A stretch of DNA of 64,000 nt. Origin: Elysia chlorotica. Taxonomy: Eukaryota > Mollusca > Gastropoda > Plakobranchidae. The position numbers and the translations under genes were made by a program. The number at the start of each line of letters is the position of its first letter. Within the stretch, counting starts at the first letter, position 1. This document shows positions 44,549-56,103 of the stretch, in pieces. Location of the stretch: positions 671,654-735,653 of the forward strand of contig RQTK01000111.1 in NCBI GenBank assembly GCA_003991915.1. The letters are read 5' to 3'. The notes under the pieces were generated by a model. The model did not search any database, was not told the origin of the DNA, and saw nothing but the letters and a program-made list of their open reading frames with translations.

Positions 44549-44718
44549 AAGAAAGTCTTAGGCAGTTTTACTTTTCAGACTACCACCTTGCATTAAATAG
44601 GTTTTCTTGCTGGGAAAATGTAGTTCACTATTTTAAAGATGGCATTTAAGTCTATACCTGTTACAACATAATCATGTAAACAAAAAGAAAACGAATTCAT
44701 ATGAAAAACTTGCCTTAC

Positions 44719-44834
44719 CTCATAGTTAGTACAGTTTGGGTTGGTTGCAATTTGCGACAGATTGAGAATCTCTCCTAGGAAGTTCTGGTAGCCTTCACTC
44801 TCGGGCTGAACGTCATAGGTGATGTCTAGCACTC
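44719..44834 (-). CDS. Guanylate cyclase segment 7: ANF-receptor domain
   Basis: Acceptor gttttttcag at 44835-44844, donor gtaagg at 44718-44713, phase 1 in and 0 out. It reads GVLDITYDVQPESEGYQNFL, then GEILNLSQIATNPNCTNYE. It contains potential N-glycosylation sites (NLS, NCT). Confidence 0.88.
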
Positions 44835-44945
44835 CTGAAAAAACAATCAAAATTTGTAAAACGTCATAGGGAATGTCTAGCACTCCTGAAAAACAATGAA
44901 GTTTTTTAGAACGTCATAGGTGATGTCTAGCACTCCTGAAAGCGA
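44824..44945 (-). repeat. Threefold repeat of the acceptor of segment 7, unit about 52 bp
   Basis: gtgatgtctagcactcctga, the reverse complement of acceptor plus the first exon codons, occurs at 44821 (real), with copies at about 44872 and 44923. It is embedded in units that also carry the aacgtcatag exon piece. Confidence 0.9.
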
Positions 44946-45059
44946 ATCAAGTTTTGCAAACTAAAAGTAAAATTTGCAATTTCATGCAGCGGCGATGTTC
45001 CACATAATAACAGGCAAAGTCACCGAAATAGGCAAACATTTTCATTATTTAAGAATTAA

Positions 45060-45360
45060 TGTGAGCTATGGTAGTGTTAATAATCTGTAAGGTATTATTG
45101 GATCCTTTTACATTGTTCTCTCTCTTTCTCTCAACCTTTTTCTCGATATCTATTTATTTATCATTCCATCCCTATCTTTCTAGGTTTATCTATCACTCTT
45201 TTCTTTTTCTCTTACTATCAATCACTTCTCTTTCTTTCTTTCTTTGTCTTTAATTATCTATCTATTCCTACTCACTCTATATCTCTCTTTTTCATATCCC
45301 GTTTGCTATTTCTTCTTTATGTGGTTATCTATTTAAGAAACCTGTTCTTTTTTTATTATT
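45060..45360. other. Intron between segments 7 and 6
   Basis: CT-rich plus strand (tctctctttctctc, ttctttctttctttg) without a regular array. No exon. Confidence 0.5.
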
Positions 45361-45423
45361 ATTGAAGGATTGAGATCTTCAGTATAGCGTATACAGTCAT
45401 GCTGTAGAACGCTAAACAACAAG

Positions 45424-45455
45424 CAACCAACCAACCAACCAACCAACCAACCAAA
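45424..45455 (+). repeat. (CAAC)n microsatellite
   Basis: About eight caac units, close to the donor of segment 6. Confidence 0.9.
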
Positions 45456-45468
45456 CAATGAAACAAAC

Positions 45469-45633
45469 CTTCCAGGAAAGTGAAGGCGCCGTCCTTGAAG
45501 TCCATCTTGTGATGGCTGCCCGCAAAGTCCACGACCAGGAAGACGTTCTCCGACTGGACAGTGGTCAAGTTGGCCCGCTCTGCCTGGCGCATGAAGTCCA
45601 GCACCGCCTCGGGGTACATGAGCAGGAGGAACA
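45469..45633 (-). CDS. Guanylate cyclase segment 6: ANF-receptor domain
   Basis: Acceptor cccacccacag at 45634-45644, donor gtttgt at 45468-45463, phase 1 in and 1 out. It reads VFLLLMYPEAVLDFMRQAER, then ANLTTVQSENVFLVVDFAGS. The V-x-L-x-M-Y-P-E-x-V-x-x-F-M-x-x-A pattern is well known from receptor guanylate cyclase ectodomains. Confidence 0.92.
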
Positions 45634-46093
45634 CTGTGGGTGGGGGGGGGAGTGGATAGAAAGAAAGACGGATAGAGAGAGACAGAAGTAATGTTTATTG
45701 AGGGATGAATGGTGAATCGTTTCATAAAAAAGAGGTTTCGTGGAAAGAAGCAAAAAAAAGGAAGACCCAAAAGAATGACTATCTCAGTCTAAGGATACAT
45801 AATGAGTGAGAGAAAGACAGTTTCATAAATGAAGAAGATAGTCATAGAACCAGGCTAAGACCGGAAAAAAAGAAATGCCTAACACAATATAGGTTAAAGG
45901 TAAAAAAGAAGGGAGCGAGTAAAATAAAGGAGAGAAAGAGAGGCGGATAAAGAGAAAGATACAGATAAAAAAGATATGTGGGAAGGCAAAGACAAAGATA
46001 AAAGAATGAGAGATGTTTAGAAAAACAGAGATAGTCAAATATTGCGCAGGCATCTTATAACTTAAACAGTTACAACACCTGGTAAGATCATAC

Positions 46094-46196
46094 CCCTGGT
46101 GTCCTGCGATTCTTGCACAAACTCCGGTTCTGTAATCGAACTCACGGAGTCGACCGTCCACCTTTTAACCTGCACGCCGAATCGGGAAATCTGCTC
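46094..46196 (-). CDS. Guanylate cyclase segment 5: ANF-receptor domain
   Basis: Acceptor ccactctcacag at 46197-46208, phase 0 in and 1 out. It reads EQISRFGVQVKRWTVDSVSS, then ITEPEFVQESQDTR. I prefer the donor gtatga at 46093, giving a TRVFLLLMYPE join. A second donor, gtgttg at 46078, is also phase 1 and would add GMILP. Confidence 0.85.
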
Positions 46197-46332
46197 CTGT
46201 GAGAGTGGAGCATTAGTTTGTTTTTGTGACCATCTTACGGTTTATTGTTGTGATTATCGTAATATGTGTTATAGTAATCATCTTAAATGTGTTTTAGTTA
46301 CCAGTATACCATCTGTGTAGTTACTACTTTTA

Positions 46333-46690
46333 ACTCTGTCATAGTTTTTATATAAATACCTTGGGTGATTGTGCCTACAACAAGCCTTGTTAAACTTTAA
46401 ACTTGAATTTTCTATCCAGAGAGACAAAGCCTACATCAAACCCTGTCGTAGTTTTTAGGTAAATTATCCAAAGTGACTGAGCCTACATCAAACTTCGGCC
46501 TACTTAAAACTTCAGTACTTTAGCCAGACATAGCTTACCTCAAACTCTGTCAAAGTTTGTAAGAAAATTATCAGTGTCCAGTGATCTAACTGACTGAATC
46601 TACATTAAACTTTGTCATAGTTTAAACTTGAGTTCCTCAGAGTGACCGTAATCTAATTGACAAAGCCTACCTCAAACTCTGTCATAGTTT
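46333..46690 (-). repeat. Tandem repeat carrying exon edge and donor of segment 4, about 6 copies
   Basis: Variants of gcctacctcaaactctgtca (reverse complement of gacagagtttgag|gtaggc) occur near 46333, 46434, 46486, 46546, 46605 and at the real site 46666. Spacing is about 50-60 bp. The copies are diverged but recognisable. Confidence 0.8.
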
Positions 46691-46814
46691 CTTGCCACAC
46701 AGGAGTTCTTTCAGTCACCAGCTTCACTCTCGGCCATTTAAAATGATGGATGATCTCAGCAAAGAAGACTTCCATGTCTTTAAATGTTGTAGTGGTTCTG
46801 CCAAACGTAGGATA
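46671..46814 (-). CDS. Guanylate cyclase segment 4: ANF-receptor domain
   Basis: Acceptor tctttctttcag at 46815-46826, donor gtaggc at 46670-46665, exactly 48 codons in phase 0. It reads YPTFGRTTTTFKDMEVFFAE, then IIHHFKWPRVKLVTERTPVW. The Y-P-x-F-x-R-T motif and a following helix with F-K-W-x-R-V are characteristic of the natriuretic-peptide-receptor-like ligand-binding fold. Confidence 0.93.
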
Positions 46815-46979
46815 CTGAAAGAAAGAATAGTTGAAAATCAACCATCAATCGTTAGGGTAAATACGTCTTTAATCAATAAAGAAGTGTTAAAGGTGAAAAG
46901 GTCTACGACTATTACAACTTATGAGTTGGGTACGTTCTTTTTAAAACCATGCCATTAGGTTTTGACATTTTGAAAAAAA

Positions 46980-47226
46980 GCCATTTTAGATACTGCCCTT
47001 AAGTATTGCGCTTAGTTAAGTATTGGTGGAATTGTTTGAAAACCAACCATCAATCGTTATGGTGAATACGTCTTTGATCAACAAAAGAGTGTTACAGATA
47101 AAAAAAAAAATCAGCGACCATTAACACTGATCGGTTAAGTATGGTTGTTTTAGATGATGGCATTGGGCTTTAACAGGGGGGGGGGGGGGGGACGGGGGGN
47201 ANAAACGCGGCCGCCGCCGGCCAGGG
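46980..47226. other. Intron sequence with G-run and undetermined bases
   Basis: A diverged repeat of the intron piece caaccatcaatcgtta (46837, 47043) is present. At 47177-47191 there is a G-run, followed by n-a-n (47200-47202) and a GC-rich gcggccgccgccggcc. This block looks like poor base calling or an assembly joint. Confidence 0.6.
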
Positions 47227-47227
47227 A

Positions 47228-47489
47228 GGAGGGCGCGGTGGCCATGGGATAGAACATCGGCTCCCGACGCAAAGGTCCGTGGTTCGAGCCATGGCGATTT
47301 CGTTCCCTACTGGTCGGGTTGGTGTCAGTTTAATGTGACCAACTGAAACAGGAGTCATGGTATCCCCGTATTGTCTCGTTTGTGGCAGCACATAAAACTG
47401 TCAGACGTCACTCTTGGGGCCGGTACACAATTTAGCATAAAAATTATATAGTGCTGATGTTAGACGTTAAACCAACTCAATTTTAACCC
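47228..47489 (+). mobile_element. SINE copy, full length
   Basis: Head ggagggcgcggtggccatgg, B-box region ccgtggttcgagccatgg, tail gctgatgttagacgttaaac. Confidence 0.85.
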
Positions 47490-47499
47490 CCAAAAAACT

Positions 47500-48330
47500 A
47501 TTTTAGTTACGGTCATTTGGTGTTGCACGTACTTAAGTATTGGTTGAATTATTTTAAAAACAAAATTAATTTGTATTCGAAATTTTTGTTTTCACGGGAT
47601 AAAATACAGAAGTTGTACAGATTAAGAAAAGGTTGAAGAAATGGAATTTTTGTATTTTGTTTCCACAACATGGATGCTCACTGATTCTACAAAATAATTT
47701 GAACTAGAGCCTTTTGTATTGACTTCTAGACAGCAAGGCAATGTAAATACCGTCATCTTAATTATACAAGTCTCGTAATGTCATTCATGTTTTTAATATT
47801 TACATCACAGTGAAGTACACTTTGGGTTGAATTACAATGTCTAAGCTAATAGTAAAATCGATTTCTTTCCAGCGTGAAAACGCAAGAGGTATTTTTTTTC
47901 TCTTCTCAATTATTGAACATATTTTGTTAAAAGCAACGTGATTTTTAGGCAGAGAGCTTTTAATACAAAATTTTCTTTTATGTCGTTGAGTAAGCCTTTG
48001 AAAAAAAGCCTTTTCCCAATTTGTTTAGTTATTCAGATGTGTTAAGGTTAAAGATTTTTAATTCCTCATTGACAAAACCTTGACGCAAAAGCCGTTTTAT
48101 CCATAATCCATATGCTTTTAACATCAAAAGTGTAATTAGGATAAAGACAATCTCCTAAAAAGAAGGTAATTTTCTGATATGGAATTTGGCAAAGTGTACT
48201 GATGCAAGGGATGTAAGCAAAATACATGTGGCTTGAGAATTATTCTTATAGCCGTTTTTGCTTTGTTGTTGTTGTCGTTGTTGTTTTCATTAGGACTGTA
48301 ATGTAGACGCACGATGTGACTAATGTGTGT
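47500..48330. other. Intron between segments 4 and 3, plain part
   Basis: AT-rich. No exon or repeat recognised. Confidence 0.5.
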
Positions 48331-48334
48331 GTAA

Positions 48335-48594
48335 AGTTGAGTTGAGTTGAGTTGGTTTTAACGTCCAACATCAGCACTATATATGCTATATTGTGGACGG
48401 GCCCCAAGACGGACGTCTGGCAATTGTATGTGCTGCGACACACGAGACAGGGCGGCGATACATGACTCCTGTCTCAGCGGGTCACATTATACTGACAACG
48501 ACCCAAACAGAAGGGAACGCAACCGCCAGGATTCGAACTCGGGACCTTTTGCGTCGGAAGCCGATGTTCTACCCCTGGACGGCCGCGCCCCCCG
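48335..48594 (-). mobile_element. SINE copy, full length
   Basis: Tail region begins with three gagtt units then ggttttaacgtccaacatca (plus strand). Head ends cggccgcgcccccc. The B-box complement gattcgaactcgggacc is well kept. Confidence 0.88.
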
Positions 48595-48619
48595 TGTGTG
48601 TAAAGAAAAAATCTTCACG

Positions 48620-49100
48620 CAGAGTGTATACAACAATTTATAAAATGACGTGTTGATGGGTTATTTCAAAAATGCAAGAAAACACTTATCTTTATTGTTT
48701 CTAAAAAGTGCATTTGGAGAAAAAACCCCACTTATATTTGTCTCATCAAAATTACTTTGGGTTTTACTAAAATTTTGCTTTAAAAAAAGAAAAGCGTTTG
48801 CAAAGAAATCGTAAACTACAACCAACATTATTTCCAACTGGCACCATCACACATGAGCACTAATAATCACTTCCAGAGTCCAGACATAAATTCACGTGAA
48901 CTGTCTTGAGTAACGATATGCCAGTAAAATGTTAGAAAATTGATCTATGGTTGCAGAAGATAACGGAACGCTGTGTCAATATGTTTATCGAAAGGCATGA
49001 TGTTTTTCATTTCATATGCAAAAATCCGAGACAGATTAAAACTAACAAGTTTGCCATGCCTCTGTGCAAATATCAATGACAAGCTACATTTTTCTCCCCC
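48620..49100. other. Intron between segments 4 and 3
   Basis: Nothing recognised. Confidence 0.45.
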
Positions 49101-49110
49101 AACAAACATT

Positions 49111-49298
49111 CCTGGCTGTTGCGTTCCCCACTGGTTGAGTCGGTTTCAGTATAATGTGTCCGGCTGAGACAGAAGTCATGCTTTTCCCGCCCTGTCTCGT
49201 GAGTGGCAGCACATAAAATTGTCAGACGTCCGTCTTGGGGCCCGTCCACAATATAGCCTATATAGTGCTGCTGTTGGACGTTAAACCAACCCAACCCC
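49111..49298 (+). mobile_element. SINE copy, head truncated
   Basis: Starts ctggctgttgcgttccccac and ends gctgttggacgttaaaccaa. Inverted relative to the copy at 48335-48594. Confidence 0.85.
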
Positions 49299-49504
49299 CC
49301 AACAAACATCATTGCCATCACATCACTGCGTTGTCAATGTCAATCCAACTGGAGAGGTTTTGCGATGATGAAGGCCACATTGAAAGTGAAGACGGTAGAC
49401 AACAGAATCTACACCGGCATCGAGTCAAAGATCTATTCAAGTGCTAGGGAACCAATGAGCTTTCCAAACACCCTGCGCCTAAACGGCGTCAATATGTCAT
49501 CCGC

Positions 49505-49857
49505 AATGCGTCCAAAAATAGAAAGTCACAGAAATATAGATCTACATGAACTTGCAGTAATAATCTATTTATGAACATTCTGGCATCGCTGCGCACCTTT
49601 TATTTAGCAACAATAGATATCAAATATCCGATCATTTATGCATTTTCAAAAATAATCCAAAATAGCGCGCACATAGATAGGACAGTTACAATTTGCAGTG
49701 TAGGCTGATTGTGTGGGCTGAAAAATACTCTCTAAGTATCACTGTGTCCTATCTATGCTTGACATTAAAGGAAATTAAATCACTTGTATCCTTGGTGTGC
49801 CAAAATCTTTCAATTCGGTGACTTGGCCTTCTATTTTTGGACGCCTTGGTCCTATTG
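49505..49857. repeat. Inverted repeat pair of about 25-30 bp
   Basis: gcgtccaaaaatagaaagtc at 49507 is matched on the opposite strand by a near-identical stretch ending at about 49855. Inside, atagataggaca (49673) also pairs with tgtcctatctat (49745). This may be the remains of a DNA transposon or MITE; no transposase motif was seen. Confidence 0.5.
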
Positions 49858-50192
49858 TTGCGTTGATCGGCAAAAATGCACTATGAATTTGTTTGTCAAT
49901 AATTTCTAGTTCCCCCGTCGTTTAAATTGAACACGGTTTATTGACTGCTTTGTTTCAGCGACTGAGTTTGTTTCATGAACGAGTGCTCAAACCAATGTCT
50001 GACAATTTTACCTTGTGCCAAACAGAGAGACAATGTTTGCATAGTTGGATTTGTTTTAGCCACTCACATTGTACTGACATAGATCCATCACAATAGAGAG
50101 GAAGGAAAACACATACAGATCGGAATGTTAATACCCAGTGGTGGCGCCATGAGCTAGCTGGAATACCCCATACGTTCCCCTCCCCCACAGCC

Positions 50193-50193
50193 T

Positions 50194-50234
<41 letters not shown>
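50193..50234 (+). repeat. Poly-C run
   Basis: About 40 consecutive C. Such runs are often assembly artefacts at low-quality joints. Confidence 0.9.
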
Positions 50235-50237
<3 letters not shown>

Positions 50238-50239
50238 CC

Positions 50240-51320
50240 TCTTTTAAAGAGTAAAAAACCCCACAAAAAACAGCAACAAACAAACGCTAAAGTAAATATT
50301 TAATGTCGCGTCTTTGATAAATATAGACAGCTGCAAGCTTGAATAGAGGAATCGCAACTGAAATAATTTCACTTGTGATTAAGTAGAATATCAGGAGCAA
50401 ATTAATGATTGTTACAAGACACATTTTACTATTAGATTTATACGACAAAAACATATCCAGTGACTTTTAATAATAAAATATAAATTTAAAAAAACATAAA
50501 CCGTAAAAAATGTATTCTTTTTTTATAATATGCCATAGAAAAGTTGTAAAAAACATCTTGATTATTTTGTGCAAGTCCGAAAACTGCATTTTACCAAGTA
50601 TTTTACTAGATAAATATCTGCGAAACAGTATCAAAGACTATTTTAATGTAACAAAAATGTATACGACATTCATTTATAATTTTCTTAAATTATATAAAAG
50701 ATGTTATAAAGTGAAAACTCTAATGGCACCCATGATCCGTTCTGAAAATTAAGTATATTCAACTTTATCTCTAGTTACGGCTTCAAACAGTCCAGTTCCA
50801 TGACAGTTTTTATCTGGTTTTCCCTGCAGGAAACGCATTGATAATTATGATAAATCGCCATAGAGTCACCCTACAATTCAGTTGCCCTTACAAGATAAGG
50901 CGCTTTACCAATGCACATTGTTTGCAAAATTAATCAGTGTCATGGAATTCCCGCTATTTGTTTCCAATGTTACTATTTTATTATATCGTTTTTAGGAATT
51001 TTATCAGCTGCAGAGATGAAAATCGTGGGATGGAGTTGGTTTGTTTACTGCTCTTTTGTTATTAATCATATCAAAAAAAGCTTTTAGCTTGAAATAGATG
51101 ATTTGTCTGACCGACTATTGAGTTTAAACTTCATATAGCTAGCTCTTTTTGAAATTATCAAAATTTAAATGGTAACAAATAGTCATAGTTCACCATGGTT
51201 AGATAGGGGCCTTGGTTTTGGTTAGTTTAACTATATTTTGTAACCGTAAGATGGTTTCTATTTTTCTCCACTTGGTGTTTAATTCCACATCAGACTTTAT
51301 ATGATATTGATCGCCACTCA
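50240..51320. other. Intron between segments 4 and 3, AT-rich
   Basis: No exon recognised. The 80-codon frame at 50510-50752 is a K/I/Y-rich artefact. Confidence 0.5.
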
Positions 51321-51327
51321 TGACTGT

Positions 51328-51331
<4 letters not shown>

Positions 51332-51391
<60 letters not shown>
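51332..51391 (+). repeat. (CT)n microsatellite
   Basis: About 60 bp of pure ctctct. Confidence 0.95.
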
Positions 51392-51395
<4 letters not shown>

Positions 51396-51809
51396 ACCCC
51401 CATCTCTCTCTTCTAGTCAAGCATTTATCGTTTCCAACTAAGTGATGACAATTTGTGCATTTTTGCAATGTTAAAAGACGAATATCTTGTAATTTTTGAA
51501 TGCAGCGCTCAAAATAATCTGAAAGTAAAGATATTAAACCCAATTCTGAAAGAAATACAGTTTGTACAAATGTCTCACAATATATTAAACTCATCTGATA
51601 AAATATACTTAACAATGTAAAATGTTATTTAGACCAAATATTTAAAGAAAGACACGGACCTTCGTCTATTCAAGCAAAGCGGAAGTCTATGCTATCATAA
51701 TTATTGAATGTTTATTCATTAAATGTATGGTCTATTGACCACAAGATCCAATAAAAGTATTTGGTATTCATATTTGCAGGCACCTATTTTATTTTCATAA
51801 TACTCTTAC

Positions 51810-51919
51810 CTCCTCCTTGTCGTCGAAGATGGAACTCTCGCAGCCGTAGGAAACCATCATGACATCAAAGTACTTGGCCAGTCGTCCTCCCGGTTGACAC
51901 ACCTCGTCACAGCTCGGTC
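51810..51919 (-). CDS. Guanylate cyclase segment 3: ANF-receptor domain
   Basis: Acceptor caaaccccag at 51920-51929, donor gtaaga at 51809-51804, phase 1 in and 0 out. It reads GPSCDEVCQPGGRLAKYFDV, then MMVSYGCESSIFDDKEE. The G-P-x-C ... R-L-A-x-x-(W/F)-x-V ... S-Y-G-C and the D-K-E-(E/x)-Y-P-x-F join with segment 4 are diagnostic for guanylate-cyclase receptor ectodomains. A (GA)n array (CT-rich on the sense strand) lies directly upstream of the acceptor and extends its polypyrimidine tract. Confidence 0.93.
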
Positions 51920-51934
51920 CTGGGGTTTGAGAGA

Positions 51935-51978
51935 GGGGGAGAAGAGAGAGAGAGAGAGGGGGAGAGAGAGAGGGGGGG

Positions 51979-52010
<32 letters not shown>

Positions 52011-52012
52011 AG
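51935..52012 (-). repeat. CT-rich microsatellite adjoining the acceptor of segment 3
   Basis: gagaga with G-runs on the plus strand, so a long polypyrimidine tract on the sense strand, starting about 15 nt from the acceptor. Confidence 0.9.
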
Positions 52013-52199
52013 ACACATGGTCTTTTAAGGGTGCTTAGGAAATATTTTATAAATTTCTAAGAAACCTAACTTTCATCATTATCTTTCTTTTTATGTATTT
52101 CCATCTGATCTATCTTTCACGTCAACCTTCTTTCAGTACCATATATTTCACTCCTAGTTGTTTTTTATATTTTCATCAGCATAGTGTATTTCGTCAATA

Positions 52200-53010
52200 C
52201 CTTCTATAACTGTGCTCAGAAATATCTCGCTCACCCATTACACTTTTCACAAATCTGTCGTTCCCCCCTTTGTTTTCTCAGCGATCCATTGTTCACCCCT
52301 TACTTTTCTCACCAATTTATATGTCACCCCTTATTGTTTTCAGAAATCTATTCTTCACCTTTTACTGTTCTCATAAATATATCTTTCACCCCATACCCTT
52401 CTTAGAAATGTATATTTCACCCGTACTGCTCTTAGCAATCTTTTTTTCAACTCTTTCTGTTCTCAGAAAAGAATGTATCGTTCACCCCTTACTGTTCTCA
52501 GAAATCTATCGTTTAGCCCTTACCGTTCTCAGAAATCTATCGTTTAATCCTTATTTTTTTTTTTAAATCTATCGTTCATCCTTTATTGTCCTCAGAAAGA
52601 AATCTATCGTTTACCTCTTACTGCTAATAGGAATCTGTTGATGATTAAAAACCCAGACATATTTAGTCAAACCTGGTCCTGAATAATCATGATTTCAATC
52701 GTGTTCCACCCAAACAAAGATATAAAAAAATATTGTTCTAAAAAAACTATTGTTCATCCCTTTCTGTTCTCAGAAAGAAATCTATCGTTCACTGCTAACT
52801 GTTGTTAGCAATTTATCCTTCACTATTTACTCTTCTCAGAAACCTATCGTTCACCCCTTACTGTTCTCAGAAATCTAAAGTTCCCCCCTTAATCTTCTCA
52901 CCAATCTATCTTTTACCCATTACTTTTCTCTTAATCTTCTCAGCAATCTATCACTCACCGCTAACTGCTGTTAGCAATTTATCCTTCGCCTCTTACTGTT
53001 CTTAGAAATA
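52200..53010 (+). repeat. Minisatellite of about 36 bp, roughly 18 copies
   Basis: Units are based on agaaatctatcgttcacccc plus ttactgttctc. The array is interrupted at about 52625-52740. On the sense strand each unit holds a donor-like aacagtaagg, but it does not match the donor of segment 2. Confidence 0.85.
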
Positions 53011-53075
53011 TATCGTTGTATAATTGTTTGCACCAATCTATCTTTAACCACATTATCCCCCATTCCGTAACTCAC

Positions 53076-53238
53076 CAACAAATGCGTTCTGCACAAACTG
53101 GTGTGATTCCTTGTGTGAGAAAATGTCCATCATCTCTGCGAAGGAGTTGGACGGGTCGCATGGAACGTTGTCCATCATCACCTGGAACTGGTAGCCCTTG
53201 TCCCGGACCAGGGAGAAGTCGGGAGACTGCTGGATTTT
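53076..53238 (-). CDS. Guanylate cyclase segment 2: N-terminal part of ANF-receptor domain
   Basis: Acceptor aatattccag at 53239-53248, donor gtgagt at 53075-53070, phase 0 in and 1 out. It reads KIQQSPDFSLVRDKGYQFQV, then MMDNVPCDPSNSFAEMMDIF. This fits the first helix and second strand of the ligand-binding fold; the cysteine after M-D-N-V-P is in the position of the first conserved disulfide cysteine. Confidence 0.9.
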
Positions 53239-53289
53239 CTGGAATATTAAAATATGGAGTTGGCTGTTAAGTTTATTTTTATTTTCTTA

Positions 53290-53816
53290 AATATTAACTA
53301 AATTTGCATTCAGTAAATCAGTTGTGATATGGATATGATAAATAAATTAAACTCCACAGTGAGGGTTGCCGTTTTTATATAAATAAAAAAGCCTACAATT
53401 TAGGTTGCCGTTTTCTTGAGTTTATAACACATTTGTATACAACGTATTTGCGTCTTAGAGGAAAACATCTTTGAATTCACTTACATTTCAAAGCAATACC
53501 AGTAAAACATATCGTACCATCAATGAAACTTCTTGTACGTTCGCTTGTTACTAAATGTACCTCGCTATACTAACAGTATGATCACTTGGGACAAAGCCAG
53601 TGACGCAATGGATTAACAGTTTTGTAAGCCTATAATTTGTTTGTTTGTGAACAGTCGCTGGTTCTCAATCGCGTGTTTCTTTTCTTCCTTTGTTTATTAA
53701 TAGTGATTGGTTTAGTTTTTTCTCGTTGTTGTCATTGTCGTTGTTGTTTTGATAGCTTGAATAATGTAAAAGAGTAATTTTTAACAATATATTAGCTTTA
53801 TCTCTCTCTTTTCATT

Positions 53817-53858
<42 letters not shown>

Positions 53859-54815
53859 GATCTATCTACTAATCTAATTTATCTGCGTATATGAAATACT
53901 TACTGGTAACATATAATATATTAAACCGCTGTTAGGAAATTTTAATTGATCAATAGCCCAGATTACAGTAGTTAGCTTTCGTTGTTTTTTTAATTTTGTT
54001 TTTATCAGTCAATACCTCCGTCCAGTGGTACTGCTTAAATAATTCCGCTTTGTTTTAACATCACCGTATCTATGGTGGTGACATAATCTGAATTAAATCA
54101 ATTTAGACAGACAGCGCTAGTTTTACAATCACTGAAAGTGTTGAAACAAAACACAGCCTGTTTAAATCCTGATATACACTTGACTCTCTCCAGACTATCT
54201 TATGACTATCGATTTACACCAAACTCTCAACCACCTATCTTTATGTTTATCGCTGTACAACTCTCTCCCGTCTATCTTTATGACTATCTCTTTCTCTTTG
54301 TTCTAACAATTGCTATTTTCCTCCGCTCCAATTTGTATCATTGAAAAATAGTTACATTGATTTCTTTTTAGCTTTTTCTGATTACAGAGCAGTTTAAAAT
54401 TTTCTAATCATAAGAGGAAAATGCCACGATGTTGGAGGCTGCGATGGTATATTGTACTATTATATCTCCTAAATTTAATTAATCAATATTCATTTTCCAA
54501 TCGGCTGCATGATATTATTAACTAGAAAGGCACATGATGCTAATTTCACACCCAATTGCATGTCTTTTATGGGACATGAAATAATATCGATCTCATTTTT
54601 TCTGATTAAAGTGCAAATTAATTTTGCACTTGAGTAAAAAATCCTGAAATGAAGAAAAATTAAAAAAAAAAAAAAGACTTCTCCAGATTTTTAATTTTTA
54701 AGTTCAAACGTTCAAACTTTGTATGGTTATATCTCAACTGAAGCGATATTTATTTTAAAAGTTTATGACATAGAGTTCACAATCATAATGTCTTAGTCAA
54801 AAAGTATGTGTTTGT
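53290..54815. other. Intron upstream of segment 2
   Basis: AT-rich; a (CT)n array lies at 53817-53855. No exon recognised. Confidence 0.5.
53817..53855 (+). repeat. (CT)n microsatellite
   Basis: About 38 bp of ctctct. Confidence 0.95.
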
Positions 54816-54821
54816 TGCTTA

Positions 54822-55054
54822 GAGTTAAACCTTAGCACTATAAAATCTATATTGTGGACAAGCTCCAAGACTAATGTTTGACAAGTTTACATGCTACCAG
54901 AGACAATGCGGGGATACCATGACTCTGTCTCAGCCGATCACATTAAACTGACACTGATCAAACCAGTAGAGGACAAGTAGCCAGAGCGGGGCTCAAACCG
55001 TGAAACTGCGTCGAAAGCCAAAGTTTTAAGCTACAGCGCTACCCCCCGCCCCAG
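54822..55054 (-). mobile_element. SINE copy, diverged
   Basis: Tail gagttaaaccttagcactat, middle catgactctgtctcagccga, head end agcgctaccccccgcccc (plus strand). Confidence 0.75.
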
Positions 55055-55262
55055 TAGTTGAAGTGTAAAGTCCAAAAATAAAGTAATAATATTAATAAAT
55101 GATGCGCGTTTACATCTAATTGACCATTGCATGTTTCTAATGACATATTAATTGCTCGTTGCTTCTCTCACCTTCTGTCGATTCTCCTTAGTCAAATTTG
55201 TCTATCCTTCCTATTTTTATTTTTCCACTTCTTTCATGTTCTCTTTCAATCTCCTTCTATTC

Positions 55263-55274
55263 CTCTCTCTCTCT

Positions 55275-55317
<43 letters not shown>

Positions 55318-55325
55318 CTCTCTCT
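55263..55325 (+). repeat. (CT)n microsatellite
   Basis: Nearly pure ctctct with a tttt interruption. Confidence 0.95.
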
Positions 55326-56103
55326 TTCTGTTTATACTTATCTTCAACTTTAAAATACAAACGAAAAGTTTCCGATAATTCCCAAATTATATTCACATAA
55401 GTATAATATTAAAAACAGATTATTATACTCTCTAAACGCAGACCACGTATAATGTTGTTCAATTTAAAAGTAAAGCGAGACATTTGCTTGCATTCGCCTA
55501 CATGACACATAATTATAATTCTTTTTTGACAGATCTGAAATATCGCTACGAAACGAATTTGTGGGGGAAAGAGAAAGAGAACTAATGGATACTAATAAAA
55601 AGTACCATTAATTTAAGCATATTTTAATTCTTTTGAAAAAACAACAAAAATTGGTTTAAAATGTTTGTTTTTTTTATAATCAAAAGAAACAAAAGCAATC
55701 AATTTTGTTAAGTTATTTTTATAAATATTACTACCAGTTCACAAGCTGAATTAAATGTTCTTTGTTAAACTTACACTGCGGTTTTGTTTTGAAAGGACGT
55801 ATATTTTTACACGCAAAAAAAATTAGTAAATTGTTTTATTCAGAGGATGCCCGTGAACTTCGCAGGTTGACGGTATTATAAATCCTATTTTTCAAGATAA
55901 AAAAGGCTGAGATGAAGTGCGGAAGCCAGATCTATCATGTTTTGTGCATAACAAAGCTATTACAAGTTACATAAAGTTTACAAATGGCAAGTCAAAACTT
56001 AATAGCTCTTGCTTAGATGATGTTAATGGAAATTCAGAAAATTGTTAGTTAAGGAGAGTAACATGGTGTACTACGTTTAAATGATTCTTACTGACGTGGA
56101 GTA

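Noticed and set aside
49235..49574. Two overlapping plus frames of about 70 codons
   Set aside because: The first starts inside a SINE tail; the second has no recognisable motif and no splice evidence.
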